Assembly: GCF_963576615.1 (NCBI RefSeq)
Contig: NC_088708.1
Coordinates: 57,833,196-57,897,195, forward strand
DNA: 64,000 bases
Direction: 5' to 3'
From: Watersipora subatra
Lineage: Eukaryota; Bryozoa; Gymnolaemata; Cheilostomatida; Watersiporidae
The position numbers were made by a program, and so were the translations under genes. The notes below the pieces were generated by a model. It saw nothing but the letters and a program-made list of their open reading frames with translations, was not told the origin of the DNA and searched no databases. Positions 37,361-49,740 of the stretch are shown in pieces. Each line of letters starts with the position of its first letter. The first letter of the stretch is position 1.

Positions 37361-38536
37361 TCACACCTCGAAGCAAGAAAGACCCAACAGCTTCTCCAAT
37401 TCTTCAGAGATACCAGATGTTGCAGCCCAGGCAGCTATGCTGGATGCAGATTTCAGGTTCGCTCCCGTCGCTCCTGCAAGTATCAGCATACTGTGTCTCG
37501 AAGATTCAAGTTTAAAATTAACTAATAAGGATATAGTAGCTTACTAGATGAATGCTTGGCGCTGCACGAGTATAAAAAACAGCTTATAAACAGTGGCAGG
37601 TAATGTAGTTGCCATTGGCTAATATGAGTCAGCTAGTATACGTATTGCTAAACTTACTAATAAGAGCAAGCTTTAGTGACGTTGCGTGTAACAACAAGTC
37701 ACTATGCGTATTTTAAACCAGATAATGACTATCTGCTTAATTCATCCACTGCATTGTGTGTAGCTTGATGGGTTAGTTCGTTGCCTTGTGAACGGTAAGT
37801 CCTGAGATCAAATCATCAACCATACGGATTTTTTATTGCTGGATTCTATTGGCTATAACTGGACATAAGGTGTACAAAAATAAACACTGTAATTTATGCA
37901 GATAGATAGATTGTTGAAGCTTGAGAGGTTTGAGATTTCCAAATACTGATCAATATTTGCCACAAGCATGTATGAAGCCAACACATGACCTTGAAAAATT
38001 ATAAGAATACATACCGAGTCTTGTTAGCTTGGAAAATAGGGAGTTGCTAGCAACTTTGCCAAGGTAGGACTGCCACCGTGATGCTACGCTTTTAGCTATC
38101 ACTCCCTGAGGTCCAAAACCTATGGCTCCTTCAGTGTGTGAAAAAAAGAGAAAAATAAATAACTCAAACTGAGCAATAAAAGTGATGGTAGAATGACTAG
38201 GATGAACAGCAATAGTATTTCAAATCTTTGTCTTCTGAATGTAATTTAATAACAAGCCATATTGTAAAAATCAAACTAACTTTGTTCTAATAAGTGAATA
38301 TATTAGTTGTCTGTTGGTTACTGATTCCACCACCAAAAAGCCTTCCATTAACAGTGGTTATTCATACCCAACACAAATTCTGCAGCAACGTAAGTGGCTC
38401 CTAAGGTTGCAGCATACACTCCTCCTTTGACCAGAAGTTCAGTTTGAAGAGATGATTTGCAGCGCCTCTCACCATTCACACTAGTGCTCAATAAGAGCAA
38501 CACTAGACTGCAAGCTATATACTGGCTCCTCAACAT
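37361..38536 (-). CDS. ISG12/IFI6-27-like protein, copy A, three exons
   Basis: Exons 38368-38536, 38015-38128 and 37361-37473 join into 131 residues. Residues 1-22 form a signal peptide (MLRSQYIACSLVLLLLSTSV, NG). The rest has the Gly/Ala-rich hydrophobic pattern of the Ifi-6-16/ISG12 family: GGVYAATLGATYVAAEFVLG, then AIGFGPQGVI, then GATGANLKSASSIAAW, AATSGISEEL, GLSCFEV. Family members are interferon- or infection-induced small membrane proteins linked to mitochondria or apoptosis in vertebrates. Unlike copy B, exon 2 here carries five basic residues (AKSVASRWQSYLGKV, FSKLTRL), unusual for this hydrophobic segment. A TATATAA box lies about 40 bp upstream of the ATG. Confidence 0.88.
37745..37870 (+). 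repeat. tRNA-derived SINE-like module in intron 2 of copy A
   Basis: TAGCTTGATGGGTTAGTTCG, then GAGATCAAATCATC, GGATTTTTTATTGC and GGCTATAACTGGACATA. Also in units B (45745-45860) and C (55660-55785), so it was present before triplication. Confidence 0.6.
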
Positions 38537-38573
38537 GGCTTACTTTTCGACTGTCAAAATAATTTCATAAAAG

Positions 38574-38581
38574 TTTATATA
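38574..38581 (-). promoter_or_regulatory. TATA box of ISG12-like copy A
   Basis: TATATAAA on the minus strand, 38 bp before the start codon region; conserved in position in all three copies, with TTTTGACAGTCGAAAAGTAA between it and the ATG. Confidence 0.6.
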
Positions 38582-39187
38582 GTATTTGGTCAGAAAATCT
38601 TTTTTAAACCAAACATTGTTTCTACAGAGATGTATTAGAATGGCACCGTTCAAGCAAGCAGTCATCAAAGCACCACTGTCTGATGCAACTCATGGTACGA
38701 TATCGTTAAGTCGTACACTATTAATACCTCAGCACAAACAGTTTGTAAAGTTGAACAAATAGGCAGTAGCTCACCTTCCTTATGCTATGCAGAGCTCCTT
38801 TCAAACACGACAGCCAACAAAGTGAGCAAGAGACTCAAATGAATGATGTTTGCCAGCCCGCCTGGTTTATTCAATAGGGGAATTCTCCTTTGTGTAAACT
38901 CTGCCACCAGATTTCCCCTATTCTTATCGACAGAACATGCCTGGGTAGCCAAACACAGCTGAAGTTGCCATCTGCAAGCAATACCCTGGATGCTTGCAGG
39001 GATTCCAATTGGTATTTTACCGTAGTCTGAACAAAGCTATGTTATCACTCCTATATCAGAGAGTACATGATTGTAGCTTAGATGCTAGTTAGAACCGCTA
39101 TCAGCAAAGCATCACCAGAATATGTGTAGGGGAAACCCGTTACAGCTTATGAGGGGAAATCCTACGTGCTTATTCCAAGCGCGATTA
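38582..39187. other. Upstream region of ISG12-like copy A
   Basis: Conserved with units B and C (for example TTGTTTCTACAGAGATGTAT and AGTAGCTCACCTTCC). No open frame survives in all three copies, so it is probably upstream regulatory or plain duplicated sequence. Confidence 0.45.
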
Positions 39188-39195
39188 CATTAGAG

Positions 39196-39702
39196 CAGGG
39201 GTTCCCAACCTGGGGTACAAGCACCCCTAAGGGTACATTTTAGAAATCTAGGGGGTACAATACAAGTTATAACTTTAATAAATTTTTGGTTTGTTTGGCT
39301 CTAATTATTAATAGCTTTGCTGAAACCACTGCTATAGAGCTATTATTGGTATCATTTTAAAGCCAACTAATTTTGCCATTCAGATAAACTTAGGCAAGCA
39401 TCAGCCCTAAACACAAGGTTGTTTCGTCAATTATGTCATGATTGCGATCCAGACCATGAAAACCTCCTTCACTACACAGAAGTGAGATGGCTTTCTAAAG
39501 GCAATGTCCTGAATCGATTTGTGTGACTGATTGATGAGATTGCAGCTTTCTTTGCGACACGACTTCTGAGAAAGCTGCGAGATTCAGGGAGAAGTTAAAG
39601 ACTAGTTAAAGACTAGAGAAGTTAAAGGGGTACATTTTTTGCAATATTAATGCAATATGACTCCCAAGGGGTACCTAGGCCAAAAAAGGTTGGGAGCCCC
39701 TG
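39196..39702. mobile_element. hAT element (ZBED5-like remnant), 507 bp, unit A only
   Basis: Begins CAGGGGTTCCCAACCTGGGG and ends GGTTGGGAGCCCCTG, classic hAT termini. The 8-bp target duplication is CATTAGAG (39188-39195, 39703-39710). It contains a transposase remnant HENLLHYTEVRWLSKGNVLN on the plus strand followed by a stop. Units B (49836-49843) and C (62984-62991) have the empty CATTAGAG site, so it inserted after triplication or only in A. Confidence 0.93.
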
Positions 39703-39959
39703 CATTAGAGTAAGGAACAAGCTGGCATCAGCATCATTTGTGTTCTCTTAGTAATCCCGCTCCGATATATACAGTAGTAGTTGAATAAGCGAAGAAGGTA
39801 TTTGCTTTCACAGGTTTACATGTTTAGCATCAAGGACATTGTTGTGCAGTGTCCTTCATCGCTATACTCTAAAAGTACTCAATTTCTGACAGCTAAATTA
39901 TCCATCTGTATATCCAGCACACTTTATCAGCAGAACTAATCAGCAACTCATAAACATTG

Positions 39960-41374
39960 GTAGATGTTATATGTTGTATTTGTAATGTCGTATTTGTAAT
40001 GTCGTATTTGTAATGTCGTATTTGTAATGTCGTATTTGTAATGTCGTATTTGTAATGTCGTATTTGTAATGTCGTATTTGTAATGTCGTATTTGTAATGT
40101 CGTATTTGTAATGTCGTACATGTTGTATTTGTAATGTTGTATTTGTAATGTCGTATTTGTAATGTTGTATTTGTAATGATGTATTTGTAATGTGTATTTG
40201 TAATGTTGTATTTGTAATGTCGTATTTGTAATGTCGTATTTGTAATGTCGTATTTGTAATGATGTATTTGTAATGTTGTATTTGTAATGTTGTATTTGTA
40301 ATGTTGTATTTGTAATGTCGTATTTGTAATGTCGTATTTGTAATGTCGTATATGTAATGTCGTATTTGTAATGTCGTATTTGTAATGTTGTATTTGTAAT
40401 GTCGTATTTGTATTGTCGTATATGTAATGTCGTATTTGTAATGTCGTATTTGTAATGTCGTATTTGTAATGTCGTATTTGTAATGTCGTATTTGTAATGA
40501 TGTATTTGTAATGTCGTATTTGTAATGTCGTATTTGTAATGTCGTATTTGTAATGTCGTATTTGTAATGTCGTATTTGTAATGTCGTATTTGTAATGTCG
40601 TATTTGTAATGTCGTATTTGTAATGTCGTATTTGTAATGTCGTATTTGTAATGTCGTATCTGTAATGTCGTATCTGTAATGTCGTATCTGTAATGTCGTA
40701 TTTGTAATGTCGTATTTGTAATGTCGTATTTGTAATGTCGTATTTGTAATGATGTATTTGTAATGTCGTATTTGTAATGTCGTATTTGTAATGTCGTATT
40801 TGTAATGTCGTATTTGTAATGTCGTATTTGTAATGTCGTATTTGTAATGTCGTATTTGTAATGTCGTATTTGTAATGTCGTATTTGTAATGTCGTATTTG
40901 TAATGTCGTATCTGTAATGTCGTATTTGTAATGTCGTATTTGTAATGTCGTATTTGTAATGTCGTATTTGTAATGTCGTATTTGTATTGTCGTATTTGTA
41001 ATGTCGTATTTGTAATGTCGTATTTGTAATGTCGTATTTGTAATGTCGTATTTGTAATGTCGTATTTGTAATGATGTATTTGTAATGTTGTATTTGTAAT
41101 GTTGTATTTGTAATGTTGTATTTGTAATATTGTATTTGTAATGTTGTAACTGTAATGTTGTATTTGTAATGTTGTATTTGTAATGTTGTATTTGTATTGT
41201 TGTATTTGTAATGTCGTATTTGTAATGTCGTATTTGTAATGTTGTATTTGTAATGATGCATTTGTAATGTTGTATATGTAATGTTGTATTTGTAATGTTG
41301 TATTTGTAATGTTGTATTTGTAATGTTGTATTTGTAATGTTGTATTTGTAGGGTTGTATCTGTAATGTATATCT
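39960..41374. repeat. 14-bp minisatellite (GTCGTATTTGTAAT), unit A, about 100 units
   Basis: A long array of 14-bp units with GTC/GTT/GAT variants. Three units (42 bp) give a repeating 14-residue frame (HYKYDITNTTLQIR) on the minus strand, an artefact. Units B (50110-50240) and C (63255-63358) keep only about 8-9 units. Confidence 0.97.
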
Positions 41375-41654
41375 AGCTCTGCAGCATAGCTGAGTATAGT
41401 GGTCATTTACAATTTCAGACCAGAAAGTAGAGATTGTGTCTGGTTCATTACCATAATACTATCTGGCTCAGGCTGTTGGTCAATGTTGTGTTTTGTGTGC
41501 ATGAGTGAAAGATGTAGTTGCTGAGAGTTGTAGCTCTGTATGGTTACCCAGAGACTGTGAACCAGCACAACAATCCTCACAATACATTGATTATAATGGT
41601 TTGGCATCTACCTTTTTATAGGTAGTATAGTTTACCTTAGTATGGAAAAGTCTA

Positions 41655-41995
41655 ACCCCTTTGCATGACACTGATACTATAGCATGACACTAATCCTATA
41701 ATAGCATGACACTAATCCTATAATAGCATGACACTAATCCTATAATAGCATCACACTAATCCTATAACAGCATCACACTAATCTTATAATAGCATCACAC
41801 CAATCATTTAGCATGACACTGATTCTTTAGCATGACTCTAATCCTATAGTGTGACGCTAATCCTATGGCATGTCACTAATCTTATATTATGACTCTAATC
41901 CTATATCATGACATTAATTTTTTAGCATGTAACTAAATCTATAGCATGTCACTAATCCTATAGCACAACACTAATCCTTTGGCCTGACACTAAAA
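41655..41995. repeat. 19-bp minisatellite (CATGACACTAATCCTATAG), unit A
   Basis: A diverged tandem repeat, about 18 units, also at 50523-50830 (B) and 63645-63990 (C). Confidence 0.9.
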
Positions 41996-42269
41996 CGTTT
42001 ATCCAATACACTACACTGTCCAGTTGTCCATACTATGGAATTAATTGGGCACATACTTATTGCACACGCCAATCTTTTTTAACTTCACGCTTAACACTGA
42101 TGAAAAATGCTCATATGGGAAGAAATGCTTAAACTCATATGGCCAACAAGACTATTGCAATCGGTATAAATCAGTAGTAGGCTCTGCAGCTGATACAATA
42201 TGAACATCACAGAAATAAACACAGTACACAAAAATAAACACAGTTTGCAGAAATTAACAAAACACCTTC

Positions 42270-42373
42270 ATTTAAAAGTTAGAATGGTAAATGTTGTATA
42301 ATATGTTGATTAAAACTAAATTTTCTGTGCGAAAACCTTTTTATTGCCTGGGCACCACTGGGTATTCATCTAG
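42270..42373 (+). repeat. CTAG-ended repeat tail in unit A
   Basis: GTTAGAATGGTAAATGTTGT, ATTTTCTGTGCGAAAACCTT, then TTTATTGCCTGGGCACCACT, GGG and CATCTAG|T. The matching tail in unit B is at 51325-51425, and related tails lie at 3165-3262 and 18510-18609. Confidence 0.6.
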
Positions 42374-42527
42374 TATTTTTATATTTATACGTTAAAAAGT
42401 GTAGAGTAAGTCTGTATATTTGAAACCAATTTAAAAGAAGATTTCACAAAGCTATGTAAATATTTAAGTTAATACTCTATTAGAAATAATGAGTTAACTA
42501 TGCATGCAAAAATAAAATACCCTCTAA

Positions 42528-43428
42528 AGGTTGACAGGCAACAAAATTCGCATTACAGTTATTTGGTATCAAAGAATTCACCATGTTTCACGCTGCTGGA
42601 TTGTAGGTACAAAATATGTGGAAATGTGATTACAAGCTCTTAAAAGCTCAAAAGCGAACAGTTAATTGCCGCCATTACGAAACTGACATAGATTAGAATC
42701 TCTTTCCAAAACGGCTCAAATGGATTGTAATTGAATATGATGGCTTCTGTTTACACTTTCATGCAACCTCATTCGTCGAAATATTTTCACAAATATACTT
42801 CACACATTCAATAAAACCATGTCTATTGTTCTTACGAGCCTGATTCATCATCATTGTAATGCTGTCACTTTGAGCACTGATATCTCAAAACCTAACGTAA
42901 AAATTCGTTTAATTTTTTAACCTTAGCTCGAAAGAGTGCATATCATTCTCTGATAAACATGACGAGCCTGTTGGTCACCTGTGATAGTCGAAAAGTACTG
43001 CAGAAATTGTTTGAGCTGTTTGGCAGGAAGTATGGGTCACATGATTAGATTACGACTAGACGATTGGACCAAGCCGAAACAAAACTGTAAAGTAGCGAGC
43101 ATCTATATTTGATACAGGGGTCTTCGGTAAAACCCGAAGTGTTTGTCATAAACTAGTGCTACGAGAAGTTTTATATTGAGCCTTTTATTGGCCTTTCAAT
43201 TCACGTGAGAACATCACATGTCAAAACAATAACCAAATGGATTGCATACGTCAGAGATATAAACTGATTCCGATCTACGGCGGTTTCATGATTGCTGCGA
43301 TTAACTGTTCGTTTTTGAGCTTGTAATCACAGCTCCACATATTTTGCACCTACAACACAGCAGAGTAAGACATAGTGAATCTTTTGATACCAAATAACTG
43401 TAATGTGAATTTTGTTGCAAGTCAACCT
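42528..43428. mobile_element. TTAA-flanked MITE, copy 2, at the A/B junction
   Basis: A 901-bp relative of 16836-17733 with long inverted ends (AGGTTGAC..). It is flanked by CTAA (42524-42527) and TTAA (43429-43432). The equivalent B/C junction at 51877-51880 has an uninterrupted TTAA, the empty site. Confidence 0.88.
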
Positions 43429-43726
43429 TTAATGAAAATTTGATCATTTTCGATTCCATGTTTTTTATCCCGACCTTGTTTAGAGTGATTACACTCTAAA
43501 TTTTATACTTTTTATATTTTACAATTTAAAAACTTTACATTTGTTATGAATTACCATATTTTGAATATTATTTGCCAGAGTTTGATTCCGCAAGAACATT
43601 TACTTTTTAACAAAGTACAGCATTCAATTAATTTAAAGGTGGTACATGTAAATGTAATCAAAAAGGTTTCAGATCTATGAGGCTGCAACCAATACATTTT
43701 ACTAGAAGGCAAGTTTAACAACTACA

Positions 43727-43806
43727 CTATTGATGATATTGGTGATATTCATGATATTGACGGCATTGATGATATTGGTGATATTGATGATATCGATGAT
43801 ATTGTT
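43727..43806. repeat. 9-bp minisatellite, unit B, short
   Basis: About nine diverged GATGATATT-like units, the orthologous site of the long arrays in A and C. Confidence 0.9.
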
Positions 43807-45344
43807 GCCAAATAAAGTTTTGAAAAAGTGTAGAAATTACCAATTATTCAACCATTGGCAAGAATAGTCTATAACAAGTTATAGACTATTCTTTGACTAA
43901 CTGTAAACCTAAAAATGCTGGAAGGTTCACAACGATTAGGTTATTTTTGAGGCAAAAGTTTTTATATTTGAAATGATACCAAATGACCTAATAACCAGTT
44001 TTAATTGAACTCATTTGAAGTGAAGCTATATATCCTAGCAACATAGCTTCTAATTCATGAAACTTATATATGGCAGTCTATCTGTGTGTTTGTCAGTATC
44101 TGTCATGTGTAATCTGTCAAATAATGACTCAAAATGATCTCACCCAGTGTTTGAGGATGTGTTCTATTAATTCAACATATGACAATTCATTGAACATCCA
44201 GGGATCGTAAATGCCTATATACCTTTACTACAACATGGTTCATGAAGCACATTATAGATAGGGTTAACATCTCAGCAGGCACAATGAAGGCCAAACAATC
44301 ACGTGACTCACTATGATTGGATGTACCTGTAGGTTCCCTGAGACACCATACACACAGCAAACAAAAGCTTATTCCGCTATGTTTATTGATTTTTAACTAA
44401 TGAAAAACATAGATCAATGGTCATAATGTAATATCGCTCAGCAACCAAGGCATAACAAGATTCAGGAATCTTTTCGTAAATGATCAACAAGGAATCTTAC
44501 TTGATATGCAGTCTTGTGTAAAGGTATGGAGCAACCCTATAATTTACATAGTTTTCATTCGCTTGAATTTTAGTAATGAGCCAAATACAATCAACATAAA
44601 TATAATAAAGTTACATATTACTTTAATCTTTATATATTAGCTATTTAAAATACTCAAATCGTATATTCAATCTGCTTGACGATACATTATATTTCTACAT
44701 GCTTCAAAAACCACTACACCTTATATCAGCCACCATGTAAAAAGAGCGTTCCTTTCAACACACATAAGTTACTTCGCTATTTTTTTGTTTTTGTCTCGTG
44801 GTCTAATTAGCTCTAAATGGCATTGACCAATGATAATAGAGTTACCATCCATCTTAAATATGTTCTCTGTTCTGTGATGCTGTTGTAATGTTTTTGAGTT
44901 TACATTAGTATATGCCCTTCTCTGTACTATTGTATATGTACTATATGTTTATCAACTATATTGAGAGGTCATTATTCAATCCCAATAGCTCTTTAGATGA
45001 GTAAGGAACTTTCTGTATTACTGTATGGCTAAACCCAATAACAATGTGGTATATCATCTGTGTATGAAGAAAAGGTGCCTTAGGTGCTAACTCTTGCAAT
45101 CACAAGACACTAACTTGGAAATAATTATGCTCCATTTATTAGCATTACTTATAAATTATTATATACAAAACTTGTGGTATGCTGCCATAAAAGCAATACT
45201 GCAGTATTACTATTTATATACTTGAAAGCAGGGTCTTAAAACTACGTAAGTTATAATGTTCAACCAAAGTAAATTGCAAACATTTTATAACAGCAGGGAG
45301 GAGATTATGCTGGCTAGACACTGTAGAGATCCATGCAGAAGGTA

Positions 45345-46539
45345 TTACACCTCAAAGCAAGAAAGACCCAACAGCATCTCCACTTCTTCAGAGATACCAG
45401 ATGTTGCAGCCCAGGTAGCTATGCTGGATGCGGATTTCAAGTTCACTCCTGTTGCTCCTACAGGAATCAGCATATTGTGTCTTGAAGATTGAAGTTTAAA
45501 ATTAACTAATAAGATATAGTAGATTACTAGTCGAATGCCTGGCGCTTTATGAGTATATAAACAATTTGTAGATTGTGGCAGGTAAATTTGTAGTTGACAA
45601 TGGCTAATTTGGGTAAGTTAGTATACTTATTGCTAAACTTATTAATAAGAGCCATGAGAGCAAGCTTTAGTGACGTTGTGCGTCACACAGTCAGTATGAA
45701 TATTTTAACCCAGATAATGAATATCTGCCCAATGATACCCATCGCATACTGTGTAGCCTGAATGGTTAGCTTGTCCCCTTGTCAACTGGAGGTTCTGAGA
45801 TCAAATCATCTGTGGTACAGATTTTTATTGCTAGATTTTAATGGCTATAACCGGACACACGGACACACAGGGGGTACAAAAAACATTCACTGAGATTTAT
45901 ACAGATAAATATACTGTCACAGCTTGGGAGGTTTGAGATTTTCAAATATAGATCAATATTTGCAGCAAGCGGGTATAAAGCCAACGCATGACCTTGAAAA
46001 GTTATAAGAATACATACCAAGGCTTGTTAGCAAGGCAAATAGGGAATTGCCAGCGACATTGCCAATGTAGGACTGAAACAATGCTGCTATGCTCCCACCT
46101 ATCACTCCGAGAGGTCCAAAACCTATGGCTCCTTCAGTGTGTGAAAAAAGGAGAAATACAAATTACTCAAACTGAACCATAGAAGTGATGGCAGAATGAC
46201 CAGAATGAACAACAATGGTATTTCAAATCTTTGTTCTCTAAATGTAATTTACTAACAAACCCCATTGTAAAAATCAAACCAACTTTGTTCTAATAAATGA
46301 ATATATTAGTTGTTGATTGGTTACTGATTCCACCACCAGAAGACCTCTTATTAAAAGTGGTTATTCATACCCAACACAATTGGTGCAGCAACGTAAGTAA
46401 CTCCTAAGGTTGCAGCAAATACTCCTCCTTTGACTAGAAGTTCAGTTTGAGGTGATGATTCGCAGTGCCTCTCACCATTCACACTAGTGCTCAATAAGAG
46501 AAACACCAGACTGCAAGCTATATACTGGCTCCTCAACAT
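45345..46539 (-). CDS. ISG12/IFI6-27-like protein, copy B, three exons
   Basis: Exons 46371-46539, 46018-46131 and 45345-45457 join into 131 residues with the same exon lengths (169, 114, 113 nt) as copy A. It has a signal peptide (residues 1-22, cleavage near VNG|ER) followed by GGVFAATLGVTYVAAPIVLG, AIGFGPLGVIGGSIAALFQS, IGNVAGNSLFALLTSL and GATGVNLKSASSIATW, ending SCFEV. The hydrophobic Gly/Ala helices are intact and uncharged, so this copy is the most canonical family member here. A TATA box lies at 46578-46584. Likely a small membrane or organelle protein tied to innate immunity; induction cannot be read from the sequence. Confidence 0.92.
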
Positions 46540-46577
46540 GGTTTACTTTTCGACTGTCAAAATAATTTAATAAAGGA

Positions 46578-46584
46578 TTATATA
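46578..46584 (-). promoter_or_regulatory. TATA box of ISG12-like copy B
   Basis: TATATAA on the minus strand about 40 bp upstream of the ATG, in the same context as in copies A and C. Confidence 0.6.
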
Positions 46585-47107
46585 GTATTTGGCCAGAAAA
46601 TCTTGTATAAACCAATCATTGTTTCTACAGAGATGTATTAGAATGGCACCGTTCAGGCAAACATTCCCCAATGCACTGCTGTCTGATACGACTCATAGTA
46701 CGATATCGTTAAGTCGTACGTACACTATTGGTACATCAGCACAAACCGTTGGTAAAGTTGAACAAATAGGCAGTAGCTCACCTTCCGTATGCAATGCAGA
46801 GCTCCTTTCAAACACAACTGCCTTAATGTGAGCAAGAGACTCAAATGAATGTTTTGCCAACCGCGGTCCATTCAAAAGGGGAATTCTCCTTTGTGTAAAC
46901 TCTGCCACCAGATTTCCCCTATTCTTATTGACAACACATGCCTGGGTAGCCAAGCACAGCTGAAATTGCCATCTGCAAGCAATACCCTGGATGTTTGCAG
47001 GGATTCCAATTGTATTTTAGTCTGAACAAAGCTACATGTATGTTATCGCTCCTATATCAGAGAGTGCATGATTGTAGCTTAGATGCTAGTTATTCGAAAG
47101 GGTCACT

Positions 47108-49740
47108 CATAGAGTTATCTCCCCCTAAAGTGATAACAGTGCCTTCAACAACACGAGCTTTTCCGGTGCCAACAAGGAGCGTTTAGGCCACGCCCCTCTT
47201 TTGTGCTAGTCAATCGTAGTGATTGACTAGATTAATAAGAATGGTTAAACAAGGATCATGAATTTCCACAGTAATTAATGCTCATATTAAAGAAATGATG
47301 ATTATACTTTAGTACTCTAATATATGCTTATTATTTAAAGCAATTCAATACCTACATGACTTGCAAAGGCACTGAATAGATAGTGTTAAGTAAGTGAGTT
47401 AATGCAATCATTTACTCATAGATAAGATAGATAGTCATACTGGGGTTGTATTACACTGGTGTGATGGGAAGCTAATCGACTGCCATCAACTGAAAGTATT
47501 GACATTGTATGGTGATAGAGTGATTCATTGACACCATAGTCCGCAAACAGCCCTTGCATGTAATATTAGATTTCAATACATATCAATCAAATACATAGAC
47601 TAACTTGAAGCAAAGATGTCCACTAGTTAGTAGACATCCTTGCTTGATGTAAGCAAGCAAAAGGTAGAAAGGCGAATGTTGTTATATGTTAAATGAAAAT
47701 AAATTATACTTAACTAGAAATTCTCCTGTCATACAGCCCACGACCAAAGTGATAATGGAAAAAGAAAGGATACTGCTGGTTGAAAAATGCAATATTAGCA
47801 GTCAAATGGCACGGCAGTGCAATAGGAGAACTGCAATGGTAGCTGTAATGTACTGGGTGTTATTATGTACAACAAACAGCGATAATGAAAGGAAAATATT
47901 ATATGTTTATATCTCTCCCTGCAATAGGAGAAATGCAATATTAGAAGTAAAATGTATAATTTTATAGATAATATTGTAAGAATCGTTAGAAAAATATAAT
48001 CGTCATTTTGTTTACTTTCACTGCTTTGGACATCAGTTGGAATACTAAAGTACTCGTTATAAATATCCAGAATGTAAGAGTCTCGTAGAATCGACAAAAA
48101 AGAAACGATCAATTTTCAGTACTTTTACGTTAATTACAGAAACCTTCGGCAATTGGACAATGCTATAGACTGGTGAAATGTGCACATTTTTCCCGTGAAA
48201 TGCGCACGACTTAATAGTTCTACTATTTGTCGCACGACCTTATTGGCGTTTTGTTGGCCGGTCTTAATTTTGATTAAAAAAGCTTGTCAAGTTTTTATCG
48301 CAATTTTTGGCCAAATTAATCTGTCTATTTATGTATAATCCGATCAGATGGGTTAGTTTTAGGATCTTGCGGTAACTTTTCAAAGATTTGGTAACATACA
48401 GTATTTAAATAGGTTTATAAGTGTTTTGTATTGTTATTATACTTAAATGACTACACAAAAATGGTTAAATTTGTTCATGAGATCTCGGTACAAGGGTTTG
48501 CGACGACCGTTAATGAATAATTTTCGTGAGTTGTGTGCACATGTGCATTTATCATAAATCTCCCAACCAATCGCCCCGCTCGTGTTTGGTCATGGGATTA
48601 TACTAAATTATAATTATATAAAAATAAAATAGACTTTTAGTACCTTATTTATTAAATAATGTTTCATTGTAATCATAGCTAAACAGATTATATTTAGCCT
48701 TTACTTGCTAATTATTTCAAATTTACATTTAAACCCATTTGCAGTTTCATTTTTCTTCCTAATTTATTTCAACAAAAAACTTCTTTCATGATATGAAATT
48801 AAAAAGTTGTAGTTGTTTGAAAAGCTTGAAAATCTTTACAGTTGTTTTTATTTTCTTTCACATCTCTTCATTTATTTCAATTACACAAAACACTCATGAT
48901 ATGTAGTTTGAAAGTTAGAGTAGCAAATGTTGTTATATGTTAAATAAAAATAAATTATACTTAATTATACTAAATTATATAAAAATAAAATAGACTTTGT
49001 TATTACCTTTTTTATTAAACAATTTTTCATTGTAATCATCGCTAAACGGATTATATTTAGCCATTACCTGCTAATTGTTTCACATTTACATTTAAACACA
49101 TTTGCAGTTTCATTTTTCTTCCTAATTTATTTCAACCAAAAACTTCTTTCATGATATGAAATTTAAAAGTTGTAGTTGTTTGGAAAAGCTTGAAAACCTT
49201 TACAGTTGTTTTCTTTTTCCACTTAATTCGTTTGAACTGCTTAAATTATTTTCTCATGATATGAAGCTTAAAAGTTAGAATGGTAAATGTTATATAAAAA
49301 TAAATTTTCTGTCCAAAGACTTTTTTATTACTCTGTCAACGCCAGGTAGTACAGCTCATAGTTGATGGCAGACGATTAGCTTCCCATCAGATTAATGTAA
49401 TACAACCCCAGTATGACTATCTATCTTATCTATGAGTAACTGATTGCATTAACTCACTTACTTAACACCATCTATTCAATGCCTTTGCAAGTCATGTTGG
49501 TATGAAATTGCTATAGATAATAAGCATATATTAGAGTAATAAACTATAATCTTCATTTCTTTAATATGAGCATTAATTACTATCTTAACTGTGGAAATTC
49601 ATGATCCTTGTTTAACCATTGTTATTAATCTAGTCAATCGCTACGATTGACTAGCACAAAAAAGGGGCGTGGCCTAAACGCTCCTTGTTGGCACGGGAAA
49701 CGCTAGTGTTGTTATTACTCTAGGAAGAGATAACTCTATG
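47108..49740. mobile_element. Long-inverted-repeat element, probably P superfamily, non-autonomous (unit B)
   Basis: It begins CATAGAGTTATCTCCCCCTA and ends with the inverse CATAGAGTTATCTC, with inverted arms of about 390 bp (47108-47495 and 49355-49740). The 8-bp target duplication is GGGTCACT (47100-47107, 49741-49748). The tip CATAGA and 8-bp duplication match the P element in unit C. The interior is AT-rich with repeated GTTAGAGTRGCAAATGTTGT pieces and no transposase. The same element is at the same place in unit C; unit A has the empty site. Confidence 0.85.

Larger units (their letters stand above)
34745..43430. repeat. Tandem unit A of a triplicated segment
   Basis: Head-to-tail with units B (43431-51880) and C (51881 to window end). 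Shared landmarks in the same order: GCCAGAGTTTGATYC block, TTCAACAGACATGTCTGCCA (A and C), 9-bp minisatellite, ISG12 exon 3, SINE module, ISG12 exons 2 and 1, GATTGTAGCTTAGATGCTAG, TTCCAAGCGCGATTACATTA, 14-bp minisatellite, CAGACCAGAAAGTAGAG, and the 19-bp minisatellite. Confidence 0.9.

Noticed and set aside
39948-41406. Open frames of 437 and 479 codons (HYKYDITNTTLQIR repeats)
   Set aside because: Pure consequence of the 14-bp minisatellite, whose three-unit period is 42 bp. No start context, splice support or non-repeat domain.
46693-46953. 86-codon frame upstream of ISG12-like copy B
   Set aside because: The frame is lost in units A and C by small length differences, so it is not under coding constraint.
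47686-48112. 93- and 105-codon frames conserved between units B and C (47686-47967, 47795-48112; 60378-60659, 60487-60789)
   Set aside because: They are conserved only because the host element is duplicated. They overlap in antisense, have no domain, and lie inside a transposon interior.
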